Shown here piece after piece: positions 57,694 through 64,000 of a stretch of 64,000 nt of DNA. The notes beneath the pieces are model-generated. The model ran no database searches. It saw nothing but the letters and a program-made list of their open reading frames with translations, and had not been told where the DNA came from. The stretch comes from JACVRW01 sp046735115 (GTDB taxonomy: Bacteria; Actinomycetota; Thermoleophilia; Solirubrobacterales; Thermoleophilaceae): the NCBI GenBank assembly GCA_046735115.1, contig JBKPSR010000027.1, forward strand, positions 17,072 to 81,071, written 5' to 3'. Within the stretch, counting starts at the first letter, position 1. The number at the start of each line of letters is the position of its first letter. The position numbers and the translations under genes were made by a program.

Positions 57694-58525
57694 CGGCCGC
57701 CTCGCGGATGAACTCCAGCACTGCGGCGTTGAACTCCTCCGCGCGCTCGATCGACAGGCCATGCGGCGCGCCGGGCAGCACGGAGAGCTTCGCGTCCGGG
57801 ATCAGCGAGGCGATCTCCCTGGACTTCCAGACGGGCACGAGGATGTCGTACTCGCCGCCGATTACGTGGGTCGGCATCGTCAGGGAGCTGAGCCGGTCGC
57901 GCGTGTCGTGGCGGCTGCACGCGGCGAGCTGACGGGCGAACGCGTCCGGCGGCTGTGGATGCGGATTGCTCAGCATCGCGGTGCGGATGAACTCGACCAT
58001 CTCGGGGCTGTCGTAGAAGGACTCGGAGTGATTCAGGAGCATCAGCTCGTCGACGTGCTGCTCGCGGCTGATCTGGTGCACGCGGGCGCCCCAGACCTCG
58101 GCCGAGCGGCGCGCGTACGCGCTCCCCGCGGAGTAGGTCACGGCCAGCGTCAGAGTCCGCACTCGCTCCGGAGCCTGTAGGGCGATCTCCTGGGCGATCA
58201 TGCCGCCCATCGAGACGCCGAGGAGGTGGAATGTGTCCAGCTCGAGCTGGTCAGCCAGCGCCAGCGCGTCCCGGGCCATGTCGGCGACTTCGTACTCGCC
58301 ATCGGCCATCGACGACTGCCCCGCGTCGCGGTTGTCGAAGATGATCGTGCGGTGGGCTGTCGCGAAGGCCTGGACCTGCGGGATCCAGACGAGCGTGTCG
58401 GCCGCCAGACCCGCGACGCACAGGAGCGGCTCGTCATTTCCGCCTGCCCCCTGCCCCGCGGAAGCGGCGGATCGGGGGTGTACTTCGTGGTAGAGCCGCT
58501 GTCCATTCACTTCTGCGATCGCCAT
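57677..58525 (-). CDS. alpha/beta hydrolase with Ser nucleophile
   Basis: 282 residues. LCVAGLAADTLVWIPQVQAF, FDNRDAGQSSMADGEYEV, LLGVSMGGMIAQEIALQAPE (Ser in SMGG) and LPGAPHGLSIERAEEF (catalytic His) are typical of 3-oxoadipate enol-lactonase-like hydrolases. ATG at 58525; the frame upstream would read into the divergent SDR gene and is not conserved. Substrate unknown. Confidence 0.88.
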   Translation of the reverse strand: MAIAEVNGQRLYHEVHPRSAASAGQGAGGNDEPLLCVAGLAADTLVWIPQVQAFATAHRTIIFDNRDAGQSSMADGEYEVADMARDALALADQLELDTFHLLGVSMGGMIAQEIALQAPERVRTLTLAVTYSAGSAYARRSAEVWGARVHQISREQHVDELMLLNHSESFYDSPEMVEFIRTAMLSNPHPQPPDAFARQLAACSRHDTRDRLSSLTMPTHVIGGEYDILVPVWKSREIASLIPDAKLSVLPGAPHGLSIERAEEFNAAVLEFIREAAATPAA

Positions 58526-58570
58526 GCGGCAAGCGTACTGGCTGGCCAGCCAACTTGGTAGGCTCGCGCG

Positions 58571-59425
58571 GTGCCAGGCGTGGCTGTCGTAACGGGCGCC
58601 GGGCGCGGGTTCGGCCGGGCGATCGCCCTGCGGCTGGCGCGCCGCGGCTACACGGTCCTCGCGACCGATGTCGACGGCGAGGCCGCCGCGCGCACCACCC
58701 AGGAGGCGGGCGGCTTCTCGACCTGCCTCGACGTGCGCGAGCCCGAGGCGCACCGCGCCGCCGCCCACGCGGCCGTCGAGCGCGGACCGCTAGAGGTATG
58801 GGTCAACAACGCAGGCGTTATGCGCGCGGGCGCGGCGTGGGAGCACTCGGACGAGGAGGTCCGCCTGAGCTGCGAGGTGAACCTGCTGGGCGTGGTCTGG
58901 GGCTCGCGCGCCGCGGTCGATGCCATGCGCTCGAGCCCGGGCCGGAACCGCCACATCATCAACGTCGCTTCGCTGTCGTCGTTCGGCCCGGTGCCGGGCC
59001 TGGCGCTGTACGCGGCGACGAAGCACGCCGTGCTCGGGTTCACCGGCTCGCTTCAGGGCGATCTGCTCGACGCCGGCCTTCCCATCACGGTGCACGCCCT
59101 CTGCCCCGATGCGGCGGACACTCCGCTCCTGCGCGAGCACGACCACGAGCCGGCGACGGCGATCAACTGGTCGGGGCCCCGGCTGCTCACGGCTGACGAG
59201 GTGGCCGAGCAGGCCGTGGGGTTGCTCGACTCGAAGCGGCTCGTTCGGGTGATCCCGGCCTGGCGTGGCTGGGGCGCCCGCGCGCTCGCCATGGCGGGCC
59301 GGTCGGGGCTGCGCGCCGCGCCGCTCCTGCGCAGGCAGGGCGACCGGCACCGAATAGCTTTCACTGCACAGCGACCGGAGGAGACACATGACCGAGGCGA
59401 CCACGGTTCCGAGCACGGCGTCTAA
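58571..59425 (+). CDS. short-chain dehydrogenase/reductase
   Basis: 284 residues from GTG. VVTGAGRGFGRAIALRLARR (NAD(P) loop), VNNAGVMRAGAAWEHSDEEV, NVASLSSFGPVPGLALYAAT with the active Ser and YxxxK (YAATK) and PDAADTPLLREHDHEPATAI. A classical SDR with a C-terminal extension that overlaps the aldehyde dehydrogenase start by 38 bp; both are probably one operon. Substrate unknown. Confidence 0.9.
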   Translation: MPGVAVVTGAGRGFGRAIALRLARRGYTVLATDVDGEAAARTTQEAGGFSTCLDVREPEAHRAAAHAAVERGPLEVWVNNAGVMRAGAAWEHSDEEVRLSCEVNLLGVVWGSRAAVDAMRSSPGRNRHIINVASLSSFGPVPGLALYAATKHAVLGFTGSLQGDLLDAGLPITVHALCPDAADTPLLREHDHEPATAINWSGPRLLTADEVAEQAVGLLDSKRLVRVIPAWRGWGARALAMAGRSGLRAAPLLRRQGDRHRIAFTAQRPEETHDRGDHGSEHGV

Positions 59426-60923
59426 CCACGCCGGGGCGGCCGCCAGCATCGAGGTTGAGAACCCCGCGACCGGCAAGGTGATCGCCAGCGTCCCGGTCGT
59501 CGCGCCAGACCAGGTCTCGGAGCTTGTCGCGCGCGCTCGCCGCGCTCAGCCGGGGTGGGAGGCGCTCGGCTTCGACGGGCGCGCGGCGGTGATGAAGCGC
59601 TGCCAGAAGTGGATGGTCGAGAACACCGAACGCGTGATCGACACGATCGTCTCGGAGACCGGCAAGGCCTACGAGGAGGCGCTGCTGGCCGAGGTCGGTT
59701 ACGCGGAGGCGGCGTTCAGGTTCTGGGCCAAGACCGCGGAGAAGTACCTGGCGGAGAAGCGCGTTCGGACGGCGTCGCCGTTCGTCAAGGGCCGCAAGCT
59801 GATCGTGCGCCACGCGCCCGTCGGTGTGGTCGGGGTGATCAGCCCCTGGAACTACCCGCTCACGAACTCGTTCGGCGACTGCATCCCCGCGTTGATGGCG
59901 GGCAACGCGGTTCTCCTGAAGCCCTCGGAGGTAACGCCGCTCACGTCCATGCTGATGGGCGAGATGCTGCGCGAGTGCGGGCTCCCGGAGGGCGTGTACC
60001 AGGTGCTTCCGGGCTACGGCGAGACCGCGGAGGCGATGATCGACGCGGTCGACTACGTGATGTTCACCGGCTCGACGGGCACGGGCAAGAAGGTCATGGA
60101 GCGGGCGGCGCAGACGCTCACGCCGGTGTCGCTCGAGCTGGGCGGCAAGGACCCGATGATCGTGTTGGCGGACGCCGATCTCGAGCGCGCCGCGAACGCT
60201 GCGGTGCATTACTCGATGCAGAACGCGGGACAGTCGTGCACTTCCACCGAGCGGGTGTACGTGGAGGAGCCCGTCTACGACGACTTCGTTCGGCTCGTGA
60301 CCGCCCGCGTTCGGGCGCTCCGCCAGAGCGCGCCCGGGGGCGCGGGGTCCGTCGACCTCGGCGCGGTTACCAACGCGCCGCAGTCCGACATCGTCGAGCG
60401 CCATGTGAAGGACGCGCTGGAGCACGGCGCGCGCGTGCTCACAGGCGGTGCCCGCCGTGACGAGAACGGCCGCTTCTTCGAGCCCACCGTGATCGTCGAC
60501 GTCGACCACTCCATGGCCTGCATGCGCGAGGAGACCTTCGGCCCGACCGTGCCGATCATGAAGGCGCGCGACGCCGAGGAGGCCGTGAGGCTCGCCAACG
60601 ACAGCCCGTACGGGCTCCAGGCGTCCGTGTGGACCAAGGACGCCGCGAAGGGTGAGCGGCTCGCGCGGCGCATCGAGTCGGGCGTCGTCACGGTGAACGA
60701 TGCGCAGGTCAACTACGTCGCGCTCGAGCTGCCGATGGGCGGCTGGAAGTCCTCCGGGCTCGGCTCGCGACACGGCGCGGACGGGATCCGCAAGTACACG
60801 AAGCAGCAGGCGCTTGTCGTCACCAGCTTCGCGCCGATGAAGAAGGACCTGCACATGATGCCCTACACGTCCAGCCGGACCCGCTTCGTGAAGCGGCTCC
60901 TGAAGCTGGTCTACGGCCGCTGA
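59388..60923 (+). CDS. NAD(P)-dependent aldehyde dehydrogenase
   Basis: 511 residues. RRAQPGWEALGFDGRAAVMK, VGVVGVISPWNYPLTNSFGD, FTGSTGTGKKVMERAAQTLT, VSLELGGKDPMIVLADADLE (Glu about 249) and QNAGQSCTSTERVYVEE (Cys about 285) are present; GMGGWKSSGLG-like end. Related to succinate-semialdehyde and benzaldehyde dehydrogenases. GGAGGAG lies 5 nt before ATG. The long C-terminal part FAPMKKDLHMMPYTSSRTRF resembles a membrane-associating tail. Co-transcribed with the SDR. Confidence 0.93.
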   Translation: MTEATTVPSTASNHAGAAASIEVENPATGKVIASVPVVAPDQVSELVARARRAQPGWEALGFDGRAAVMKRCQKWMVENTERVIDTIVSETGKAYEEALLAEVGYAEAAFRFWAKTAEKYLAEKRVRTASPFVKGRKLIVRHAPVGVVGVISPWNYPLTNSFGDCIPALMAGNAVLLKPSEVTPLTSMLMGEMLRECGLPEGVYQVLPGYGETAEAMIDAVDYVMFTGSTGTGKKVMERAAQTLTPVSLELGGKDPMIVLADADLERAANAAVHYSMQNAGQSCTSTERVYVEEPVYDDFVRLVTARVRALRQSAPGGAGSVDLGAVTNAPQSDIVERHVKDALEHGARVLTGGARRDENGRFFEPTVIVDVDHSMACMREETFGPTVPIMKARDAEEAVRLANDSPYGLQASVWTKDAAKGERLARRIESGVVTVNDAQVNYVALELPMGGWKSSGLGSRHGADGIRKYTKQQALVVTSFAPMKKDLHMMPYTSSRTRFVKRLLKLVYGR

Positions 60924-62038
60924 CGGGCGGTTGACGCTTGGACGTCGGTGATCTTGCCGCCGGTGAGCCAGTCGCTGAGCCCCGGCGCGGTGTATGAGCG
61001 ATCCCGCTCGCAGCGAAGCTTGACGCTCGACGCGAGCGACGCGTTGATGGGCTCGCCGTCGCGCGCTCTCAGCTCGCGGTCGAGGGGCCTCAGGAGGCGG
61101 TAGAAGGTAGTCATCGAGTCGTGCTTCCACCCGCCTGGGTCTGGCGCGACCTCGATCCCGTTCCTGCGCGTGCTCTCGTCGATCGTGTCCCCGCCGACGA
61201 CGAGGTGGTCGGGCTTGAGCACGAGCCCGCACGCGCGGGCACGGTCGGCGATCCAGAGCAGCGGGATCTCCGACAGCGCGGGATCGGGATACCCGCCGCC
61301 CACGTCCGAGTGGACCCCGGCGAACCACACCTGGGACACGGTCTGATGCTCGGGCGGCTCCTCGACGACGCCGTCCGCGCCGACCTTCTTGACCCACAGG
61401 GTGGGCACGAACGGCCGGCGCCGCTCGTCGATCGAGATCGCGTGATAGGCGTTCAGGACGAAGCGGCTCAGCGTCGTGTCGTGGAACGTCCAGCGCCGGC
61501 TCAGGAGTGGCGGGCGGAAGTGGTCGATCGGGATGCCGAGGGCGCCGACCGTGTCCCAGACCCCGATGAAGGTGATCTCGGCGTCCGGGTGCGAGCAGCT
61601 CCGGCGGAACGCGTCCGCAGCCTGCTCGCTCGGGGCGTCCTCGGGCTTGCGGCTCCGGTACAGGCGGTACGCGTCGTTCGCCCTGTCGCCGTGCTCGCGT
61701 AGCAGGATTCCGCTGTTGCGCACGAGTCCGGCGAGGCTGCGGGCGGTGAACGCGCCGCGGCTGAAGCCGAAGAAGAACAGCTCGTCGCCGGGCTCGTAGT
61801 GGTCGATCAGCCACCGGTAGCACGCCCGCACGTTCCGGGAGAGGCCGACGCCGAAGGCGCCACCGCGAATGCGCTCCCAGCGCTGCGTGCCGACCCCGGC
61901 CTCGTAATGCACGAGCTGGCGGATGGCCGCGCCCTCAGACTCGTCGACGGCCTCGCGGAGCTTGCAGACGTTCGTCACCGCGGGCGCGTCCTCCCGGTTC
62001 CACGTCCCATCGCAGAAGACGGCCAGGCGCTTCGTCAT
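60911..62038 (-). CDS. DUF2235-domain putative lipase/hydrolase
   Basis: 375 residues. KRLAVFCDGTWNREDAPAVT, FFFGFSRGAFTARSLAGLVR (Ser in GxSRG), TFIGVWDTVGALGIPIDHFR and WFAGVHSDVGGGYPDPALSE (Asp/His) mark the DUF2235 hydrolase family, which includes type-VI-secretion phospholipase effectors. No secretion genes are nearby and there is no signal peptide, so a housekeeping lipid or ester hydrolase is more likely. Overlaps the aldehyde dehydrogenase end by 13 bp. Confidence 0.9.
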   Translation of the reverse strand: MTKRLAVFCDGTWNREDAPAVTNVCKLREAVDESEGAAIRQLVHYEAGVGTQRWERIRGGAFGVGLSRNVRACYRWLIDHYEPGDELFFFGFSRGAFTARSLAGLVRNSGILLREHGDRANDAYRLYRSRKPEDAPSEQAADAFRRSCSHPDAEITFIGVWDTVGALGIPIDHFRPPLLSRRWTFHDTTLSRFVLNAYHAISIDERRRPFVPTLWVKKVGADGVVEEPPEHQTVSQVWFAGVHSDVGGGYPDPALSEIPLLWIADRARACGLVLKPDHLVVGGDTIDESTRRNGIEVAPDPGGWKHDSMTTFYRLLRPLDRELRARDGEPINASLASSVKLRCERDRSYTAPGLSDWLTGGKITDVQASTARQRP

Positions 62039-62074
62039 AGCGCCAGTTTGCCGCCTCCGCGCCCGGGGCGGCGG

Positions 62075-62353
62075 CTACGCGCGGCCGAGGCGCTTCCGGT
62101 CCGGGCCCTCTCCGAGCCCGGCGCGCACGGCGACCGACAGCAGCGCAACCGAGCACAGCACCGCCACGATGAAGCCGAGCACGTTCAGCTCCATGATGTC
62201 TCCGGTCCCTATCAGGTTCGCGATCGTGCCTCCGATCACCGACCCCGCCAGCCCCAGCAGCAGCGTCCAGAGCAACCCGATCTTCTGCCTGCCCGGCATC
62301 AGTAGACGTGCGAGCGCGCCGATGATGAGTCCCGCCACGATGAATCCAATCAT
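62075..62353 (-). CDS. GlsB/YeaQ/YmgE-family stress membrane protein
   Basis: 92 residues, three glycine-rich helices (about 4-20, 30-48, 58-78). MIGFIVAGLIIGALARLLM with PGRQKIGLLWTLLLGLAGSV is the transglycosylase-associated family signature. Members respond to envelope stress. Monocistronic, leftward, ATG at 62353. Confidence 0.9.
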   Translation of the reverse strand: MIGFIVAGLIIGALARLLMPGRQKIGLLWTLLLGLAGSVIGGTIANLIGTGDIMELNVLGFIVAVLCSVALLSVAVRAGLGEGPDRKRLGRA

Positions 62354-62494
62354 GGGTCCGCCTTACCCCGCGCTGGGCGATTTATGCCGGGATGCCGCGG
62401 GGATCGCGTCCGAGGTGATTAGCCGCACTTTGCGGGGTATGTGCGGTGCATCACGATCCGGCGGCCAAAGGCCGATACTGTCGTAGACAGGGAA

Positions 62495-62923
62495 ATGGAG
62501 CGACAGCACGTCGACATCACGCGGGACCTCGAGGGCGAGTCGGTCGTCCACGCGGTCTTCGATCTCCGCGAGGAGGAGATCCGCGCGTCGGCGCATGCGG
62601 TCGGGGCGAGCATCGCCGAGCGGTTCCGGAACGAGGGGCTGTCTGCCGACGACGTCGTCGAGTTCCGCGAGCTGACCGCTCTCGCCGACGAGCTCAGCGA
62701 GCTCGTGGGCGGCGCGGGCACAATCGTGATGCGCCCGGCGCGGCTGAACGCCTACCGGCACGCTCTTGTGCTGTTCGTCGACTCGCGCGACGAGGCCGAC
62801 TGGATTCGCGACGAGGATCGCGAGCCGCTCGCGGTCGTGCGCGGACTGCTGTGGCCGCTCGAGGACCTCTCAGCCGAGGCGATGCAGGCCGCGCTCTCGG
62901 CCGACACGCCTCGGCACGCCTGA
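62495..62923 (+). CDS. hypothetical protein
   Basis: 142 residues from ATG 62495, with weak AGGGA upstream. VDITRDLEGESVVHAVFDLR and EIRASAHAVGASIAERFRNE, then LTALADELSELVGGAGTIVM and AYRHALVLFVDSRDEADWIR. No family recognised; cytoplasmic, acidic. Ends 10 bp before the convergent ferredoxin gene, inside which the frame of the upstream extension is not conserved. Confidence 0.6.
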   Translation: MERQHVDITRDLEGESVVHAVFDLREEEIRASAHAVGASIAERFRNEGLSADDVVEFRELTALADELSELVGGAGTIVMRPARLNAYRHALVLFVDSRDEADWIRDEDREPLAVVRGLLWPLEDLSAEAMQAALSADTPRHA

Positions 62924-62933
62924 GTCAAGGCCC

Positions 62934-63167
62934 CTAGGGGTAGAGGTCGCCGGCCTCGCCCACGACGAAGATCGCGCTCACGGGGCAGTTGCCCGCGGCG
63001 GTGATGATGTCGTCGACGGAGGCGCCGTCGGGATCGACCACCACCGCCTTGTCCTCCTCGTCGAGTTGAAAGACGTCGGGCGCCGTGTCAACACAGTCCC
63101 CCGACCCGATGCAGAGCGACCGGTCGACCGTCACGGCGATCCGGTTCTCCGGCGAGAGGTCCGGCAT
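62934..63167 (-). CDS. [3Fe-4S]-type ferredoxin
   Basis: 77 residues. VTVDRSLCIGSGDCVDTAPD with two Cys in the CxxxxxC spacing and NCPVSAIFV with the third, the pattern of short actinobacterial ferredoxins that donate electrons to cytochrome P450. A P450 gene lies 15 kb away; linkage is not operonic. ATG at 63167 overlaps the preceding membrane-protein stop (TGATG), so it is coupled to that gene. Confidence 0.88.
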   Translation of the reverse strand: MPDLSPENRIAVTVDRSLCIGSGDCVDTAPDVFQLDEEDKAVVVDPDGASVDDIITAAGNCPVSAIFVVGEAGDLYP

Positions 63168-63460
63168 CAGCGCCGTCGTCGGAGCACGAGCAGGAGGACC
63201 AGCGCCCCTAGCGCCAGCGGCAGGTAGGCGCGGAGGCCGCGGGGACCGCCGCTCTCCGGATGTGGCTCGGCTCCGGCGGGCATCGCGAACTCCTCGGCGG
63301 CGAGCACGTCGTGCGGCTCGCGGAGGCCCGTGGGGTCGCCGGGGATGCGCCCCTCGCGGGTCGGTATGCCGAATTCCTCGGCCGCGAGGACGTCGTGCGG
63401 CTCGTCGTTTCCGCGCGGGTCGGCCGGGCCTCGTCCGTGACTGCGTTCGGATTCGGTCAT
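63167..63460 (-). CDS. repeat-bearing single-span membrane protein
   Basis: 97 residues. Two copies of EPHDVLAAEEF (each followed by a hydrophobic pair and Pro, FGIP and FAMP) separated by 20 residues, then one C-terminal membrane span (LPLALGALVLLLVL) and a tail of Arg. The duplicated unit looks like a short binding motif. Its stop overlaps the ferredoxin start by one base. No family name; similar tandem units occur in this lineage by my recollection only. Confidence 0.65.
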   Translation of the reverse strand: MTESERSHGRGPADPRGNDEPHDVLAAEEFGIPTREGRIPGDPTGLREPHDVLAAEEFAMPAGAEPHPESGGPRGLRAYLPLALGALVLLLVLRRRR

Positions 63461-63481
63461 CGTCCCTATCGTTCCAGATCC

Positions 63482-63742
63482 ATGGATGAGGCCACCCGGA
63501 CCGAGCTCGAGGCCGCCGCATTCCGTGCCCTGGTACAGCATTTGCGCGAACGGGCCGATGTTCAGAACATCGACCTGATGGAACTGTCCGGTTTCTGCCG
63601 TAACTGCCTGTCGCGCTGGTATCGCGAGGCCGCCGAGGCGCGCGGCATAGAGCTCGACGACGCGGATGCGCGGGAGATCGTCTACGGCATGCCGTATGCG
63701 GAATGGAAGTCCAGGCACCAGGCGCCGGATCCAGCGGCCTGA
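63482..63742 (+). CDS. DUF1244-domain protein
   Basis: 86 residues. VQHLRERADVQNIDLMELSG followed by FCRNCLSRWYREAAEARGIE is the DUF1244 signature with the conserved Cys pair. Function unknown; the fold is compact and helical. ATG 63482. The next gene begins inside its last 40 bp. Confidence 0.92.
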   Translation: MDEATRTELEAAAFRALVQHLRERADVQNIDLMELSGFCRNCLSRWYREAAEARGIELDDADAREIVYGMPYAEWKSRHQAPDPAA

Positions 63743-64000
63743 GACGCGCCGCAGTTCTGCTTACCGTGGCCCTGTGCGGGGTCGCGGTCGGCTGCGGCCG
63801 TGACGAGCAGCGCGACGACGCCGGTCCTCGCGCGAGCGAGTCCGACGAGGTTGTGCTCACGCCCGAGGCGGCGCGCGAGGGCCGCGCGAATCACCGCGAC
63901 GATGAGCCGAAGCGGAGGTCGAAGGCGCAGGTCGTCGAGCTGCACGGGGCGGGCGCGAGCCAGCTGCCCGCGGCCAGCCCGGCCGACGACGCGCCCAGCC
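63703..64000 (+). CDS. lipoprotein, partial at window end
   Basis: ATG 63703 overlaps the DUF1244 gene by 40 bp in another frame. After SSGLRRAAVLLTVALCGVAV there is a lipobox ending GC, giving an exported lipoprotein. The visible part then is acidic and low in hydrophobics (DEQRDDAGPRASESDEVVLT, AAREGRANHRDDEPKRRSKA). The gene runs off the right edge, so its domain cannot be identified. Confidence 0.6.
   Translation, partial: MEVQAPGAGSSGLRRAAVLLTVALCGVAVGCGRDEQRDDAGPRASESDEVVLTPEAAREGRANHRDDEPKRRSKAQVVELHGAGASQLPAASPADDAPS

Noticed and set aside
59361..61823. 820-residue minus-strand open frame across the aldehyde dehydrogenase and DUF2235 genes
   Set aside because: Shadow frame produced by high GC; the plus-strand ALDH and the other minus frame carry all the catalytic motifs.
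1..64000. CRISPR arrays, rRNA genes, prophage or insertion sequences
   Set aside because: No evenly spaced repeats, rRNA-like stretches, integrase or transposase reading frames were found on either strand.

Overview
The window is about 64 kb of very GC-rich DNA, densely packed, with many genes joined by 1-4 bp stop/start overlaps (ATGA, GTGA, TGATG) and frequent GTG/TTG starts. A mIHF-type nucleoid protein, CGNR/ABATE regulator, F420-dependent LLM oxidoreductase of the TIGR03557 type, BTAD regulator, SpoIIE/STAS module, PspC protein and CoxE/MoxR pair point to an actinobacterium. Several lineage-restricted small proteins make me favour Thermoleophilia (Solirubrobacterales-like); that placement is inference. 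I see no rRNA, convincing tRNA, CRISPR array, prophage or intact insertion sequence, so this reads as ordinary chromosome.

Layout. 1-3.4 kb: end of an RND/MMPL transporter, thioredoxin-like membrane protein, B3/B4-domain protein, two lineage proteins and a VOC enzyme, all rightward, closed by paired hairpins. 3.4-8.2 kb: mIHF-like protein, pyruvate kinase behind a structured leader with a terminator, CGNR regulator with its own operator-like repeats, and azlCD plus an EamA exporter preceded by a 24-codon leader ORF. 8.3-12.2 kb: an alpha-oxoamine synthase divergent from a long GNAT-fold acyltransferase (possible sphingolipid/ceramide entry), then an AlkA-like glycosylase and MsrB. 12.2-18.8 kb: a 1093-residue regulator/beta-propeller/substrate-binding fusion, secreted proteins, GNAT, cupin and 1-Cys peroxiredoxin. 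18.8-22.7 kb: a thiXYZ-type thiamine-precursor ABC importer under a clear TPP riboswitch whose 5' part overlaps the end of an MFS gene.

22.7-29.4 kb (leftward): membrane GGDEF-EAL protein just after a second alpha-oxoamine synthase, then CoxE-type VWA and MoxR ATPase. 29.4-37 kb: F420 oxidoreductase, SRPBCC, O-methyltransferase, MOSC, GNAT, citrate synthase, DHA2 efflux pump, an SDR remnant and an HD-GYP protein. 37-43 kb: Tat-exported sulfatase-like lipoprotein, NfeD plus slipin pair, methylmalonate-semialdehyde dehydrogenase, and a second azlCD whose azlC start looks frameshifted. 43-50.4 kb: fatty-acid desaturase, DEAD-box helicase, epoxide-hydrolase-like enzyme, cytochrome P450 followed by a cyclopropane-fatty-acid-synthase homologue, a 22-residue membrane peptide and a DmpA-type peptidase. 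50.4-58.5 kb: cysteine-repeat secreted protein divergent from a sigma factor with fused anti-sigma region, VOC, PhzF, M23 peptidase, and a SpoIIE phosphatase with its STAS partner. 58.6-64 kb: SDR plus aldehyde dehydrogenase, DUF2235 hydrolase, stress membrane protein, ferredoxin with a repeat-bearing membrane protein, DUF1244 protein and the start of a lipoprotein.

Themes: c-di-GMP turnover (GGDEF-EAL, HD-GYP), partner-switch/sigma control (SpoIIE-STAS, sigma fusion), lipid remodelling (alpha-oxoamine synthases, desaturase, CFA synthase, P450) and oxidative-stress repair (MsrB, peroxiredoxin). All family assignments rest on reading motifs in the translations; no database search was run.
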